From NCBI RefSeq assembly GCF_001465875.1, contig NZ_LN901324.1, positions 1,426,001 through 1,490,000 on the forward strand: a stretch of 64,000 nucleotides of DNA. The letters are read 5' to 3'. The position numbers were made by a program, and so were the translations under genes. Positions 29,196 to 40,356 of this stretch are shown here, piece by piece. Source of the DNA: Legionella saoudiensis (GTDB taxonomy: Bacteria; Pseudomonadota; Gammaproteobacteria; Legionellales; Legionellaceae). The notes under the pieces were generated by a model. That model made no database searches, had not been told where the DNA came from, and saw only the letters and a program-made list of their open reading frames with translations. Within the stretch, counting starts at the first letter, position 1. Every line of letters begins with the position of its first letter.

Positions 29196-29935
29196 TTAAC
29201 CTCTCCTTCAAATTGAACCTTAACCCATGCTTGTCTTTTTTCCCTGAGTAACAGCTCTTGACGTGCTTTTTCCAAAATTATCCATAGGGCATATAAGAAA
29301 AATCCGATAATGCTCAACAAAAGTGGGTATAACATACTGGCATCTATCTTAGGCTTTGCAAATACGGATAAGGTAGACCCCTGGTGTAGCGTGTTCCACC
29401 AATAAACTGAGTAATGAATAATAGGCAAATCGATTAAACCAACTAAAGTTAAAATTGCAATAATACGATCTCCATCCTCTTTGTTTTTTACCGCTTGGTG
29501 CGTAGCTAAAATTGCGGCATACAATAGCAAAAGAATCAATTCAGAGGTTAAGCGCGCATCCCAAACCCACCAGGCACCCCACATGGGCTTACCCCAAATG
29601 CTGCCAGTAACCAATGCGAGGAAAGCCATACAGACTCCAAATTGTGCCACTTGGCTAATCAATAAACCGGCAATTTTAATGCGCCAGACTAAGAGTAAAA
29701 CCGCCAGAAATCCCATCCATCCGTAGAGTGCCATAGACAAAAAAGCACTGGGAACATGAACATAAATTATACGAAATGCATCACCCTGTTGATAATCGGG
29801 AGGGGTAAAAGCAAGCCCCCAAACAATTCCTACGATTAAGATAAACAGCGCACTAAAAGATAGCCAGGGAAGCAAACGCCCAGTATATTCATAGAATGAT
29901 TTTGGCGAAGCCAATTGGTATAATATTTTCCACAT
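29192..29935 (-). CDS. ccmC: Haem exporter CcmC
   Basis: Six-span inner-membrane protein that loads haem onto CcmE. The WWD motif is visible (WGAWWVWDARLTSELILL). A TTG at 29953 would extend it by six residues; the ATG at 29935 (MWKILYQLASPKSFYEYTGR) matches the family start and is used, giving 247 residues. A 129-base gap without a gene separates it from ccmB, while the other ccm junctions overlap or nearly touch. Confidence 0.95.
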   Translation of the reverse strand: MWKILYQLASPKSFYEYTGRLLPWLSFSALFILIVGIVWGLAFTPPDYQQGDAFRIIYVHVPSAFLSMALYGWMGFLAVLLLVWRIKIAGLLISQVAQFGVCMAFLALVTGSIWGKPMWGAWWVWDARLTSELILLLLYAAILATHQAVKNKEDGDRIIAILTLVGLIDLPIIHYSVYWWNTLHQGSTLSVFAKPKIDASMLYPLLLSIIGFFLYALWIILEKARQELLLREKRQAWVKVQFEGEVK

Positions 29936-30064
29936 AGGAATAAAGGAAATCAAAAAAGACGGATTTTACCATGTAACCCAGCTTTCGCAAAGTAAGTGTT
30001 CAGCGAGTGATGCGATTAAGCGTTCCCAATATGTATCGTAAATCCTGCAGTAGACAATATGAAG

Positions 30065-30745
30065 CTACTCTGTATGACTAATTCGAATCACTCCAGAAAT
30101 GGCATAAGGCAGAAAACCTACCGCAATCACCGACATAGCCAGCAACAGTGCTAAATAACCATTTACTGGTAAAGATTGCATGGCCACATGCAAGGTACCA
30201 CTGCCAAAAATAAGCAAGGGTAAGGTTAAAGGCAATAATATCAATGCCATTAAGACACCGCGCTGATTACTTCCAGCACCAAAAGCGGCAACTAAAGCAC
30301 ATAAGAATAATAAAGCGGGGGTCCCACATAAAATGGTTAGGGCCAAAATCCATGTTTCCCAGGCTGTTAGAGAAAATAACAGTGCGACTAAAGGGCATAG
30401 AATTAATAAAGGCAGTAAAAGAAATAACCAATGAGCAATCACCTTAGCACAGACCATTAAAGGTAATGACTGCCCTGAAACCAACCATTGTTCAATCACT
30501 CCCTGCTCATAGTCTTGCTGAAATAAACGTTCTGCTGATAATAGCATGGATAAGAGTATCGCCATCCAGACTAATCCTGGAGCAATGGTCCTTAATAAAG
30601 CAGCTTCAGGCTTTAAGGTTAAGGGAAACATAAACAAAAAGATCAGTAAAAAAAGACAGGAATTAACCAAAAAACGAATCTGCCGTACCTGAATTAATAA
30701 TTCACGTTTGCACTGTTTTCTAAATAAGGCAATCGCAAAACTCAT
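30065..30745 (-). CDS. ccmB: Haem exporter permease CcmB
   Basis: 226-residue membrane component of the CcmABC transporter that releases holo-CcmE. Six hydrophobic segments and the family's N-terminal FRKQCKRELLIQVRQIR basic stretch are present. It overlaps ccmA by 4 bases. Confidence 0.95.
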   Translation of the reverse strand: MSFAIALFRKQCKRELLIQVRQIRFLVNSCLFLLIFLFMFPLTLKPEAALLRTIAPGLVWMAILLSMLLSAERLFQQDYEQGVIEQWLVSGQSLPLMVCAKVIAHWLFLLLPLLILCPLVALLFSLTAWETWILALTILCGTPALLFLCALVAAFGAGSNQRGVLMALILLPLTLPLLIFGSGTLHVAMQSLPVNGYLALLLAMSVIAVGFLPYAISGVIRISHTE

Positions 30746-31353
30746 AATCGATGTTCCTGATAGTCAACTGGGTCTAAAGGTAATTTTTGATGAGAGGTCA
30801 ATAAAACAGCGCCGCCCTGCTTTCTATGCGCTTCAATTTTATTCATGATAATGTCTAAAGCGCGCTCATCTAAGGCCACCAATGGTTCATCCAATAGCCA
30901 CAATTTGGCATTAGTCATCCACAAGCGTAATAAGCCTGCCTGTCGACGTTGTCCGGCCGATAATAAGGCACAGGGGTAATCTAAATGAGCCTCTAACTTG
31001 AAAATTGCTGCCAAGTCCTCAACCGGTTGCTGCTTATAGTGTAAATCGAATAAACAGTTTTCTCTTAAGGTCAAGCTCGGATTTATGCCGGCTTTATGCC
31101 CTACAAAACATATTTCACGTTGATATTGGGCTAAATCTTGATAAATATTTTTTTGGCTAAAATGTATCTCGCCTTCCAAGGGGCGATATAAACCAGCAAT
31201 CAATTTAAGTAACGTGGTCTTTCCCGCACCATTTGCCCCCTGAAGATGGAGCAATCCTCCGACAGGTAAATGAAAAGCAACATTATTAAGTAAAGGCTGC
31301 TCTTGATAATCAAAGCTGAGATTAATTACATCAAGCATGGACATATGAGGCAT
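30742..31353 (-). CDS. ccmA: Haem exporter ATPase CcmA
   Basis: 203-residue ABC ATPase. Walker A GANGAGKTTL, signature LSAGQRRQAGL and Walker B LWLLDEPLVALDE are all intact. It powers release of haem-loaded CcmE. First gene of the ccm operon. The start may be any of three close ATG codons (31353, 31344, 31338); the protein domain begins at MLDVINLSF (31338). Confidence 0.95.
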   Translation of the reverse strand: MPHMSMLDVINLSFDYQEQPLLNNVAFHLPVGGLLHLQGANGAGKTTLLKLIAGLYRPLEGEIHFSQKNIYQDLAQYQREICFVGHKAGINPSLTLRENCLFDLHYKQQPVEDLAAIFKLEAHLDYPCALLSAGQRRQAGLLRLWMTNAKLWLLDEPLVALDERALDIIMNKIEAHRKQGGAVLLTSHQKLPLDPVDYQEHRL

Positions 31354-31390
31354 TATTAGAAAGCATGCATGGTACTAAAACCAATGTCCG

Positions 31391-31419
31391 TTGACAATTC
31401 GCAGCAGTGAATCTCTAAT
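31391..31419 (+). promoter_or_regulatory. Candidate sigma-70 promoter for sohB
   Basis: TTGACA (31391-31396) and TCTAAT (31414-31419) are separated by exactly 17 bases, five of six matches at the -10. It would give a leader of about 135 bases before sohB and lies in the divergent gap with ccmA. Confidence 0.6.
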
Positions 31420-31563
31420 AATAGATGAGGAGATGAAGAGAAAAGTTTCTAAATTTCAGGGTGATAGCTGTGACCTGCTTTTTTTAGAATTCCGTCTTTT
31501 TGCACTTGCGCATAGATACATTGACCGCCATAATCAGGCTTTATTTATTAGAAAAGGACTGTA

Positions 31564-32508
31564 ATGGAATTCTTGAGTCAATATGGTTTATTCCTTTTAA
31601 AATCCATCACGGTGGTTATTGCCTTTTTGGTGGTGTTTGCCGGCTTTTTTGCTATGAGCAGAAAACCTAAAGGGAAGTTAGAAGTTACCTCGTTAAACGA
31701 TCATTATGAACATTTACATTCATTGATGAGTAAGCAAATCCTGGGAAAAAAAATACCTAAAAAGAAAAATAAGAAGAAAAAGGAACCCAAGCGGCCCTCA
31801 CTTTATGTTATTGACTTTCAAGGGGACATTAAAGCATCACAAGTGGAGCAGCTCCGCGATGAAATAACTGCCATTCTTTCAGTTGCGACTGCAGAGGATG
31901 AGGTTTTAGTTCGTTTGGATAGCCCAGGTGGAGTGGTCAATAGCTATGGTTTAGCAGCCTCCCAATTGCAACGTATTCGCGATAAGAAAATTCCGCTTAC
32001 CGTAAGTATTGATAAAATTGCGGCCAGTGGCGGTTACTTAATGGCCTGTGTTGCTAATCACATTATTGCCGCGCCTTTTGCAATTATTGGCTCTATTGGC
32101 GTTGTGGCACAAATCCCCAATTTCCATCGCTGGCTTAAAAATCATGATGTGGATGTAGAGCTGTTAACTGCTGGAGAATATAAGCGTACCTTAACCATGT
32201 TTGGGGAAAATACGGAAAAAGGCCGCAAGAAATTTCAAGAAGATCTGGAAAAAATACATGCTGCATTTAGAAAATATGTTGCCAGTAATCGCGAACAATT
32301 AGATATGGATGAAATTGCTACGGGAGAGCATTGGCTTGCTACTGACGCTTTAGAATTAAAGCTTGTCGATAAACTGGCAACTAGTGACGACTACCTTATC
32401 GATAAATTATCCAGCTACAAAGTATTCAAATTGGCGATCCCTCCCAAGACGTCTTTGGCAAATAAATTACTTAAACCCGCCATGAGATTTATGCATCCTT
32501 GGGCATAA
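31564..32508 (+). CDS. sohB: Inner-membrane peptidase SohB (S49 family)
   Basis: 314-residue membrane-anchored serine peptidase with a Ser-Lys dyad. An N-terminal membrane segment (about 10-30) is followed by a very lysine-rich linker at 61-77, then the catalytic domain with Ser155 (KIAASGGYLMA) and Lys207 (AGEYKRTL) and the DSPGG motif. The periplasmic role is inferred from E. coli SohB. AAAGGA lies upstream of the ATG. Confidence 0.95.
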   Translation: MEFLSQYGLFLLKSITVVIAFLVVFAGFFAMSRKPKGKLEVTSLNDHYEHLHSLMSKQILGKKIPKKKNKKKKEPKRPSLYVIDFQGDIKASQVEQLRDEITAILSVATAEDEVLVRLDSPGGVVNSYGLAASQLQRIRDKKIPLTVSIDKIAASGGYLMACVANHIIAAPFAIIGSIGVVAQIPNFHRWLKNHDVDVELLTAGEYKRTLTMFGENTEKGRKKFQEDLEKIHAAFRKYVASNREQLDMDEIATGEHWLATDALELKLVDKLATSDDYLIDKLSSYKVFKLAIPPKTSLANKLLKPAMRFMHPWA

Positions 32509-32524
32509 TTTGCGCCTCAAAATC

Positions 32525-32552
32525 CCCGTATTACGACCTTGTCTAATACGGG
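32525..32552 (+). terminator. Terminator after sohB
   Basis: CCCGTATTA at 32525-32533 and TAATACGGG at 32544-32552 form a 9-bp stem with a 10-base loop, followed by CTACATTTTT. It starts 16 bases after the stop codon. Confidence 0.75.
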
Positions 32553-32657
32553 CTACATTTTTATGAAATTATGGGCTCATCAGCAAATTTGTATTTAATA
32601 GTATATACTTAAAACATATATTACCTAAACCTATGTTACCTAATGGAGTGACAAGCG

Positions 32658-32870
32658 ATGAGTGAGCCAAAATCAAAAATGCCGGATCTCAAAGAGCTGG
32701 CTTCAATGACAAGCAAATTATTCGGGGATATAAAAACGAGTGTTACCCAAATTATCCACGATTATAAAGAACAGCGAGCCCAAACAGAAGCAAGCGAAGA
32801 AGTTAAACCTGCAGAGCCTAAACCTAAAGCTGCAGATGAATTAAAATCTGAAGAAGAAGAAAAAAAATAG
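32658..32870 (+). CDS. Small charged hypothetical protein, 70 residues
   Basis: Soluble helical protein. The first 45 residues look amphipathic (MTSKLFGDIKTSVTQIIHDY), the last 25 are Glu/Lys/Ala/Pro-rich and unstructured (EEVKPAEPKPKAADEL, ending EEEEKK). A GGAGTGAC ribosome site precedes the ATG. There is no signal peptide. Family unknown. It follows sohB but after a terminator, so it probably has its own promoter. Confidence 0.7.
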   Translation: MSEPKSKMPDLKELASMTSKLFGDIKTSVTQIIHDYKEQRAQTEASEEVKPAEPKPKAADELKSEEEEKK

Positions 32871-32889
32871 CTATATTAATAAAAACAAT

Positions 32890-32929
32890 GCAGCAACTGT
32901 CTTGAAATGGAATTCAAGGCAGTTGCTGC
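32890..32929 (-). terminator. Long terminator hairpin between convergent genes
   Basis: GCAGCAACTGTCTTGAA pairs with TTCAAGGCAGTTGCTGC (17 bp including one T-G pair) around a 6-base loop. On the minus strand it is followed by ATTGTTTTTA, so it terminates the Cys-rich protein gene and perhaps both directions. Confidence 0.8.
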
Positions 32930-32947
32930 AAGTTAGGCTTTCACTAC

Positions 32948-33538
32948 TTATCGATAACAAACAATTAGCTTAAACGCGTCACACTGATTACCAAAACACA
33001 ATTCCTGGCTACCTATGGTTTTAGTGGCACTAACTTGCGTTTCTTTAACAAAATGTTTTGCCTGCATATATCCCATTCGTCGACAAAATGAATGAGCAGC
33101 ATGTAATCCACACCCTTTTTTCTTGTCATAACACCAATCTACGCGATAATGATCAAAACGCGGCACCACATAGCGTTTTTCTCGGTAGTGATAGGGTTTA
33201 GGTGGTGTATGGGAAAAATGAGTTACACAACCTATGGTCATAAATCCATTACAACGCCAGCCCTTGCATTGTGCCCTACTGGATATAAAATTAGTTAAGC
33301 CAATGTTATAGGCAATGACACTTTGGTTTGCATATTCATAACCCATCATCTGACAGTAGCGATTAGCTACAGCTTTACCACACTCTTTTCCATCAACAGT
33401 GCAATAATCTAAACGCTCCCCTTGGTAGGTAGGATGCCAGAAACTGCGAAAAGCTTTATTTTGTGCTTCTGCACCCGCATGCGATAGGAAGGAATTAAAT
33501 AATAAAACAGAAAATATTAGGTACCGGAAATTGCTCAT
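32948..33538 (-). CDS. Exported protein with duplicated six-cysteine domain
   Basis: 196 residues with a signal peptide (MSNFRYLIFSVLLFNSFLSHAGA). The mature part is two copies of a domain about 65 residues long. Cysteines of copy 1 are at 46, 53, 62, 91, 96, 104 and of copy 2 at 136, 143, 152, 181, 186, 194: the spacing 7-9-29-5-8 is identical and every Cys is shifted by exactly 90. Shared anchors are R-x-D-[YW]-C, the [NS]-x-[YF]-C-x2-MGY block and C-x4-C-[ND]-x6-[GV]-C. Disulfide-bonded periplasmic or secreted protein, function unknown. Convergent with the small charged protein gene. Confidence 0.85.
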   Translation of the reverse strand: MSNFRYLIFSVLLFNSFLSHAGAEAQNKAFRSFWHPTYQGERLDYCTVDGKECGKAVANRYCQMMGYEYANQSVIAYNIGLTNFISSRAQCKGWRCNGFMTIGCVTHFSHTPPKPYHYREKRYVVPRFDHYRVDWCYDKKKGCGLHAAHSFCRRMGYMQAKHFVKETQVSATKTIGSQELCFGNQCDAFKLIVCYR

Positions 33539-33662
33539 TAAAACAGCCCATTAGCGATTATGGGCACATGTTAGCTTATGCGGCTATATGGTACAAGGGG
33601 AGAATGTAAAATGAGAGGACTGATAGTGTTTCTGCAAATTGACCAAATTCGGAGGTAGAAAG

Positions 33663-35924
<2,262 letters not shown>

Positions 35925-35990
35925 TAAAATTAGCTCACAAATTGGAATAAATACAGTTTTCTACCGATTAAATCTGCAGGGCCGTAAATT

Positions 35991-36025
35991 AGTAGAGCCT
36001 GGTTGTAAAGCAACCAGGCTCTACT
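35991..36025 (-). terminator. Perfect 15-bp hairpin between mlaB and ibaG
   Basis: AGTAGAGCCTGGTTG and CAACCAGGCTCTACT are perfectly complementary around a TAAAG loop. On the minus strand it lies after mlaB and before ibaG, followed by AATTTACGG rather than a T-run. It may attenuate or process the mla-murA transcript. Confidence 0.55.
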
Positions 36026-36033
36026 GGCTGGAT

Positions 36034-36049
36034 CCACGACTAGTCGTGG
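36034..36049. repeat. 16-bp perfect palindrome
   Basis: CCACGACTAGTCGTGG is fully self-complementary with no loop, 8 bases from the 15-bp hairpin. The form suggests a dimeric protein site or simply part of the intergenic structure. Confidence 0.5.
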
Positions 36050-36097
36050 TATTCGGTGGTGATGGCTTTTCCCATATCGACTCAACAAGGAGTAGGC

Positions 36098-36376
36098 CTA
36101 AACGACTTCCAAAATATCTTTTACACCACAAAAGTCCGCTAAAGATTCAGTCTCAGCAGACATACCGATAATCTCGAAAGTCTTATTATTTTTTTTGCAT
36201 AACTTTCTGGCTTCGATAAGCAATGCCATCCCTGCACTATCACAATGAGTCACCTCACCTAGATCAAGAACTAAGTGATTACTCGTATTATCCATTAAAG
36301 TCTTATAAAGTTGAGCTCGTACCTCAACAACTGATTTGAAGCTAAGCTCAAGGGGCTTAAAATGAACTGTTTTCAC
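36098..36376 (-). CDS. mlaB: STAS-domain protein MlaB
   Basis: 92-residue STAS protein, the cytoplasmic accessory subunit that stabilises the MlaFEDB phospholipid transporter. The STAS core motif LDLGEVTHCDSAGMALLIEA carries the conserved Ser/Gly after Asp. It begins one base after mlaC. Last gene before the hairpin and ibaG. Confidence 0.92.
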   Translation of the reverse strand: MKTVHFKPLELSFKSVVEVRAQLYKTLMDNTSNHLVLDLGEVTHCDSAGMALLIEARKLCKKNNKTFEIIGMSAETESLADFCGVKDILEVV

Positions 36377-36377
36377 C

Positions 36378-36992
36378 TTAAGATGCTCTTTTTAATTGTT
36401 TTTGCTGCATTTGCTTGATCACTTCATCCATACTGGAGTTTTGCAGTACTTGAGCAAATTGCGATCTAAAGCTCTGCAATAAACTAACGCCTTCAACGCT
36501 AATGTCATAAATTTTCCATTGGCCATTTTTATCAACCAAGCTATAGGTTAAAGGAATATTTTGGCCTTCACTACGCACAATCACGCTATTAACACGCAGA
36601 AAACGTGCATTAACAGCCCCTCTGAGCGGTAAGAACTGCACCGATTCATCAGAATATTGAGCCAACGGGCTGGAATAAGTACGAATAACCAGGCGTGTAA
36701 ACTCTTTTGAGAATTGATCTCGCTGTGCCGCAGTAGCTTTCATCCAAGCCTGTCTCCCTAAAACAGAACGAGACATTCCCGCGACATCAACAATAGGCAA
36801 TAAATGCTTTTCTACCGCAGTGTAAATAATACCAGGATTACTTTTTAATTTTGTTTTATTTTCTTTTAAGGTCGCAATAATTTCATTTGCAGTTTGTTCC
36901 AGCATGGGCACAGGCGAATTTTGCGCCATAATTACCGGAGATAAAATTACGCCAACAACAAATAAAATATTTTTTAATATTCTCATGTCCAT
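36378..36992 (-). CDS. mlaC: Periplasmic phospholipid-binding protein MlaC
   Basis: 204-residue periplasmic shuttle that carries phospholipids between the outer-membrane MlaA complex and MlaFEDB. N-terminal signal peptide (ILKNILFVVGVILSPVIMA). The Ttg2D/MlaC fold is recognisable from the AGMSRSVLGRQAW stretch and YDISVEGVSLLQSFRSQF near the C terminus. Normal length. Confidence 0.95.
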   Translation of the reverse strand: MDMRILKNILFVVGVILSPVIMAQNSPVPMLEQTANEIIATLKENKTKLKSNPGIIYTAVEKHLLPIVDVAGMSRSVLGRQAWMKATAAQRDQFSKEFTRLVIRTYSSPLAQYSDESVQFLPLRGAVNARFLRVNSVIVRSEGQNIPLTYSLVDKNGQWKIYDISVEGVSLLQSFRSQFAQVLQNSSMDEVIKQMQQKQLKRAS

Positions 36993-37010
36993 ACCTTAAT
37001 TTTATTGGAA

Positions 37011-37490
37011 TTACTTTTTATTAATATTAAACAACAGTTGACCGATTAGATTTTCAAGAATTACTGCTTCTTGAGTCTTAGCGATCACATCCCCGTTACG
37101 TAAATAAGGATGATCGCGATTTGCATCATCATCAAAACCGGGAACGATACTAATATAATTGGAACCAAGCAAGCCTTGCGTTAAAATTCGTGCTGAAGAA
37201 TCTTCGTAAGGTATCTTTTTATCGCTTTGCAAGCGCATCGTGACCTTAGCGTTAAGCTCACCTGGTTGTAATTCAATACGAGTTACCTCACCAATCTTAA
37301 CTCCGGCAACCGTAACCGGTGCACGCACTTTTAAGCCACCGATGTCGGTAAAATCTGCCGTAACATTGTAACTTTTATGAGACATAAAATCAGAAATATT
37401 ACTGACCTTCATTGCCATGACCAGCAGGGCCAACAAACCAAGCAACATAAATAGGCCAACACTCACATCTACATAACGTTGCTTACTCAT
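37011..37490 (-). CDS. mlaD: Phospholipid transporter MCE-domain protein MlaD
   Basis: 159-residue membrane-anchored MCE protein. One N-terminal membrane segment, then the single MCE domain (VTADFTDIGGLKVRAPVTVAGVKIG). It forms the hexameric periplasmic ring of the transporter. It ends directly before mlaC and starts one base after the mlaE stop. Confidence 0.96.
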   Translation of the reverse strand: MSKQRYVDVSVGLFMLLGLLALLVMAMKVSNISDFMSHKSYNVTADFTDIGGLKVRAPVTVAGVKIGEVTRIELQPGELNAKVTMRLQSDKKIPYEDSSARILTQGLLGSNYISIVPGFDDDANRDHPYLRNGDVIAKTQEAVILENLIGQLLFNINKK

Positions 37491-38273
37491 TTACCAATCT
37501 CCAATCATCATTGCAGTCAACAAAAAATCCAGACCTAACACAGCAAGCGACGAATAAACAACCGTTTTAGTTGTCGCCTGACTAATACCTTCTGCTGTAG
37601 GCACGCACTCAAACCCCTGAAATACCGCAATCCAAGTTACAACAAAAGCAAACACCAAACTCTTAATGATACCACTGAGCACATCAATACGAAAATTTAC
37701 TGCCGCCTGCATATTGGACCAAAAGCTTCCAGAGTCTACCCCTAACCAATGCACCCCAATAAAGTAGCCACCAAAAATTGCTACTGCTGAAAAAATTAAT
37801 GCCAAAACGGGTAACGTAATAAAACCCGCCATAAAGCGAGGATAAATAACTCGTCCTAGAGGATCGACCCCCATCATATCCATGCTGGACAATTGCTCTG
37901 TTGCCTTCATCAAGCCAATCTCTGCAGTCAGTGCAGAGCCAGCCCGGCCGGCAAATAATAAAGCACTAATTACGGGCCCAAGCTCACGAGAAATACTTAA
38001 CGCCAACAATTGACCTAATTGGGTTGCTGCACCAAATTTTTGCAACGTATTGTACCCTTGCAAGCCCACAACCATACCAATGAACAAGGCAGAAACCACA
38101 ATAATCAAGCAAGATAAGACGCCTACAAAATGAATTTGGTAGCGCAACAAGGGCCATAATTTGCTGATGTTAGGTTTGCGAAATAACATCAAAAATAAAA
38201 ACAAGCCGGAGCTACCTAAATTTTGTAAAATGCGCGTGCTGCGATTTCCCAAACGCACTATCATATCAAGCAT
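37491..38273 (-). CDS. mlaE: Phospholipid transporter permease MlaE
   Basis: 260-residue inner-membrane permease of the MlaFEDB complex. Five or six membrane segments, and the family block [25 protein letters not shown] is present together with the MDMMGVDPL motif. It overlaps mlaF by 8 bases. Confidence 0.96.
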   Translation of the reverse strand: MLDMIVRLGNRSTRILQNLGSSGLFLFLMLFRKPNISKLWPLLRYQIHFVGVLSCLIIVVSALFIGMVVGLQGYNTLQKFGAATQLGQLLALSISRELGPVISALLFAGRAGSALTAEIGLMKATEQLSSMDMMGVDPLGRVIYPRFMAGFITLPVLALIFSAVAIFGGYFIGVHWLGVDSGSFWSNMQAAVNFRIDVLSGIIKSLVFAFVVTWIAVFQGFECVPTAEGISQATTKTVVYSSLAVLGLDFLLTAMMIGDW

Positions 38274-39063
38274 CTAATAGCTCCTCTGTATAAGGGCGGG
38301 CCGGGTAATGGAATGGGACTACGCCATCAGCTTCTCCATGCATAAACTGCTTGACTTGCGGCTCTGAGGAGCGGATTAATTCCTCAGGAGTACCCTCCCC
38401 TATTATTTTTCCCCCGGCAATCAGATAAATATAATCTGCGATAGAACAGGTTTCTTCAACATCATGAGAAACAATAATGGTTGTCGTATTTAATAATTGG
38501 TTTAAACGTTTAATTAAGCGAACTAAAACACCTAATGAAATGGGATCCTGGCCTGTAAATGGCTCATCGTACATCATAAGCTCAGGGTCCAAAGCAATTG
38601 TACGAGCTAAGGCCACTCGACGTGCCATACCACCGGATAATTGTGCAGGCATTAGCTCTGCTGCACCGCGCAAGCCAACAGCTTGCAGCTTCATTAACAC
38701 GATGTCTCGTACCATAGATTCGTTAAGTTGCGTATGTTCTCTTAAAGGAAATGCGACATTTTCAAATACGTTTAGATGAGTAAATAAAGCGGAACTTTGA
38801 AATAGCAAGCCCATATCTCGACGAGCATCATAGAGCGCTTTACGTGGTAATTCGTGGATGTTTTGGCCATTAACATGAATAGTCCCACTGTTAGGCGTTA
38901 ATTGAGCGCCAATTAATTGCAGTAAGGTTGTTTTCCCAGAACCACTTGGCCCCATGATGGCCGTAATTTTACCTCGTTTCACGGTCATGTTAATGCCATT
39001 GAAGATGCGGCGACTCTCTCGAGTAAAGATCAGATTATTAATTTCAACCCAATTTTCAGGCAT
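38266..39063 (-). CDS. mlaF: Phospholipid transporter ATPase MlaF
   Basis: 265-residue ABC ATPase of the Mla lipid transporter. Walker [12 protein letters not shown], signature [13 protein letters not shown], Walker [13 protein letters not shown] are intact. A TTG at 39096 would lengthen the protein by 11 residues; the ATG at 39063 ([13 protein letters not shown]) fits the domain start. First gene of mlaFEDCB, transcribed away from kdsD. Confidence 0.95.
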   Translation of the reverse strand: MPENWVEINNLIFTRESRRIFNGINMTVKRGKITAIMGPSGSGKTTLLQLIGAQLTPNSGTIHVNGQNIHELPRKALYDARRDMGLLFQSSALFTHLNVFENVAFPLREHTQLNESMVRDIVLMKLQAVGLRGAAELMPAQLSGGMARRVALARTIALDPELMMYDEPFTGQDPISLGVLVRLIKRLNQLLNTTTIIVSHDVEETCSIADYIYLIAGGKIIGEGTPEELIRSSEPQVKQFMHGEADGVVPFHYPARPYTEELLDA

Positions 39064-39201
39064 GCTTTCAAGTTCCAGTTTTGGCCAAAAATACAAGTAT
39101 ATACTGGTTCCTGGAAAAATGAGTCTCTTAAATTTAAAAAAAATTAAGGACTTAACAAGATATAATCATAATGATAAAATAAAATACAATTATTATGGGG
39201 C

Positions 39202-39210
39202 ATTATAGCA
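39202..39210 (-). promoter_or_regulatory. Candidate extended -10 promoter for mlaF
   Basis: On the minus strand the sequence reads TGCTATAAT, a perfect extended -10. No good -35 is visible at 17 bases. It would give a leader of about 130 bases before mlaF. The 330-base divergent gap 39064-39393 holds this, the kdsD promoter candidate and otherwise AT-rich sequence. Confidence 0.5.
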
Positions 39211-39331
39211 TCTTAGCCTTAGCTAGCTGTCCTTTTATCTCGTTCAAGCATAGCACGTTCAGATAATAGATGTGCTTTCGTACTTAAATTAAAGAGCGCC
39301 TCGCTTCTCTTACTGGTATGAGCTATCGGTT

Positions 39332-39359
39332 TTGCAACGACGAGCCATTATGTTAGAAT
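39332..39359 (+). promoter_or_regulatory. Candidate promoter for kdsD
   Basis: TTGCAA (39332-39337) and TAGAAT (39354-39359) are 16 bases apart, ending 34 bases before the kdsD start codon. Confidence 0.45.
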
Positions 39360-39393
39360 GAAAACTAAACAAAAAGGAAACAAATAGTAGCCT

Positions 39394-40356
39394 ATGAATT
39401 TTTGCACACTTGGACTTGCTGTCATCGAAACTGAGGCGCAAGCTGTCTTTGAACTAACCCAACGCATTGATGAACGATTTGCCAAGGCTTGTGAATTATT
39501 GCTTGCCTGTAGAGGGCGAATTGTTGTTACCGGAATGGGTAAATCAGGACATATTGCTAATAAAATTGCCGCAACATTAGCAAGCACCGGCAGCCCTTCG
39601 TTTTTTATGCACCCTGGGGAGGCAAGTCATGGCGATTTGGGGATGATCACTCGCCAGGACACGGTGATTGCTATTTCTAATTCCGGTAATACGACTGAAC
39701 TGGTTACCCTACTCCCCTTATTAAAACGCATGGAAGTACCCTTAATTACCTTAACGGGTAATAGCGAATCGACTCTGGCGCGCACTGCTGATGTTAATTT
39801 GGATGTGAGCATCAAACAGGAAGCCTGTCCTTTAGGGCTTGCACCAACTACAAGCACTACCGTTGCTCTAGTCATGGGAGATGCCCTAGCGATTTCCTTA
39901 CTACAAGCCCGTGGGTTTAGTGAAGAAGATTTTGCTTTATCACATCCCGGAGGCTCTTTAGGCAAACGTCTATTATTGCGCATTGATGATATTGCTCATC
40001 AAGGCGAGGAGCTGCCATTAATTAGCGAAAATGCTACAGTCAGCGAAGCACTAATTGAGGTAACTAATAAAAAACTTGGAATGACTTGTGTTACAGATTC
40101 CAAAGGGTATCTAGTTGGTGTCTATACCGATGGCGACATTCGTCGCACCTTAACCCGGCAATGTGATATAAATACTACGCCTCTTAAAGATGTAATGACG
40201 CGAAACGCACGTACTATTCGCCAAGGGATGCTTGCCGCAGAAGCCTTGGCTGTAATGCAAAAGCATAGTATTACGTCATTAATTGTAGCGGATGAGCATA
40301 ACCGCCCTGTCGCGGTAGTCCATCTTCATGATTTGCTCAAAGCAGGTGTTTTTTAA
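39394..40356 (+). CDS. kdsD: Arabinose-5-phosphate isomerase KdsD
   Basis: 320-residue isomerase converting ribulose 5-phosphate to arabinose 5-phosphate, the first step of Kdo synthesis for LPS. An N-terminal SIS domain (GMGKSGHIANKIAATLASTGSPSFF, with HPGEASHGDLG) is followed by two CBS domains (about 200-320). Length and order match E. coli KdsD. It is the first gene of kdsD-kdsC-lptCAB and abuts kdsC with no gap. Confidence 0.96.
   Translation: MNFCTLGLAVIETEAQAVFELTQRIDERFAKACELLLACRGRIVVTGMGKSGHIANKIAATLASTGSPSFFMHPGEASHGDLGMITRQDTVIAISNSGNTTELVTLLPLLKRMEVPLITLTGNSESTLARTADVNLDVSIKQEACPLGLAPTTSTTVALVMGDALAISLLQARGFSEEDFALSHPGGSLGKRLLLRIDDIAHQGEELPLISENATVSEALIEVTNKKLGMTCVTDSKGYLVGVYTDGDIRRTLTRQCDINTTPLKDVMTRNARTIRQGMLAAEALAVMQKHSITSLIVADEHNRPVAVVHLHDLLKAGVF

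Noticed and set aside
31433-31564. 43-codon frame ending in TAATG overlap with the sohB start
   Set aside because: The frame starts only a few bases after the likely transcription start and its GGAG touches the ATG with no spacing, so translation is unlikely. It is better read as the sohB leader.
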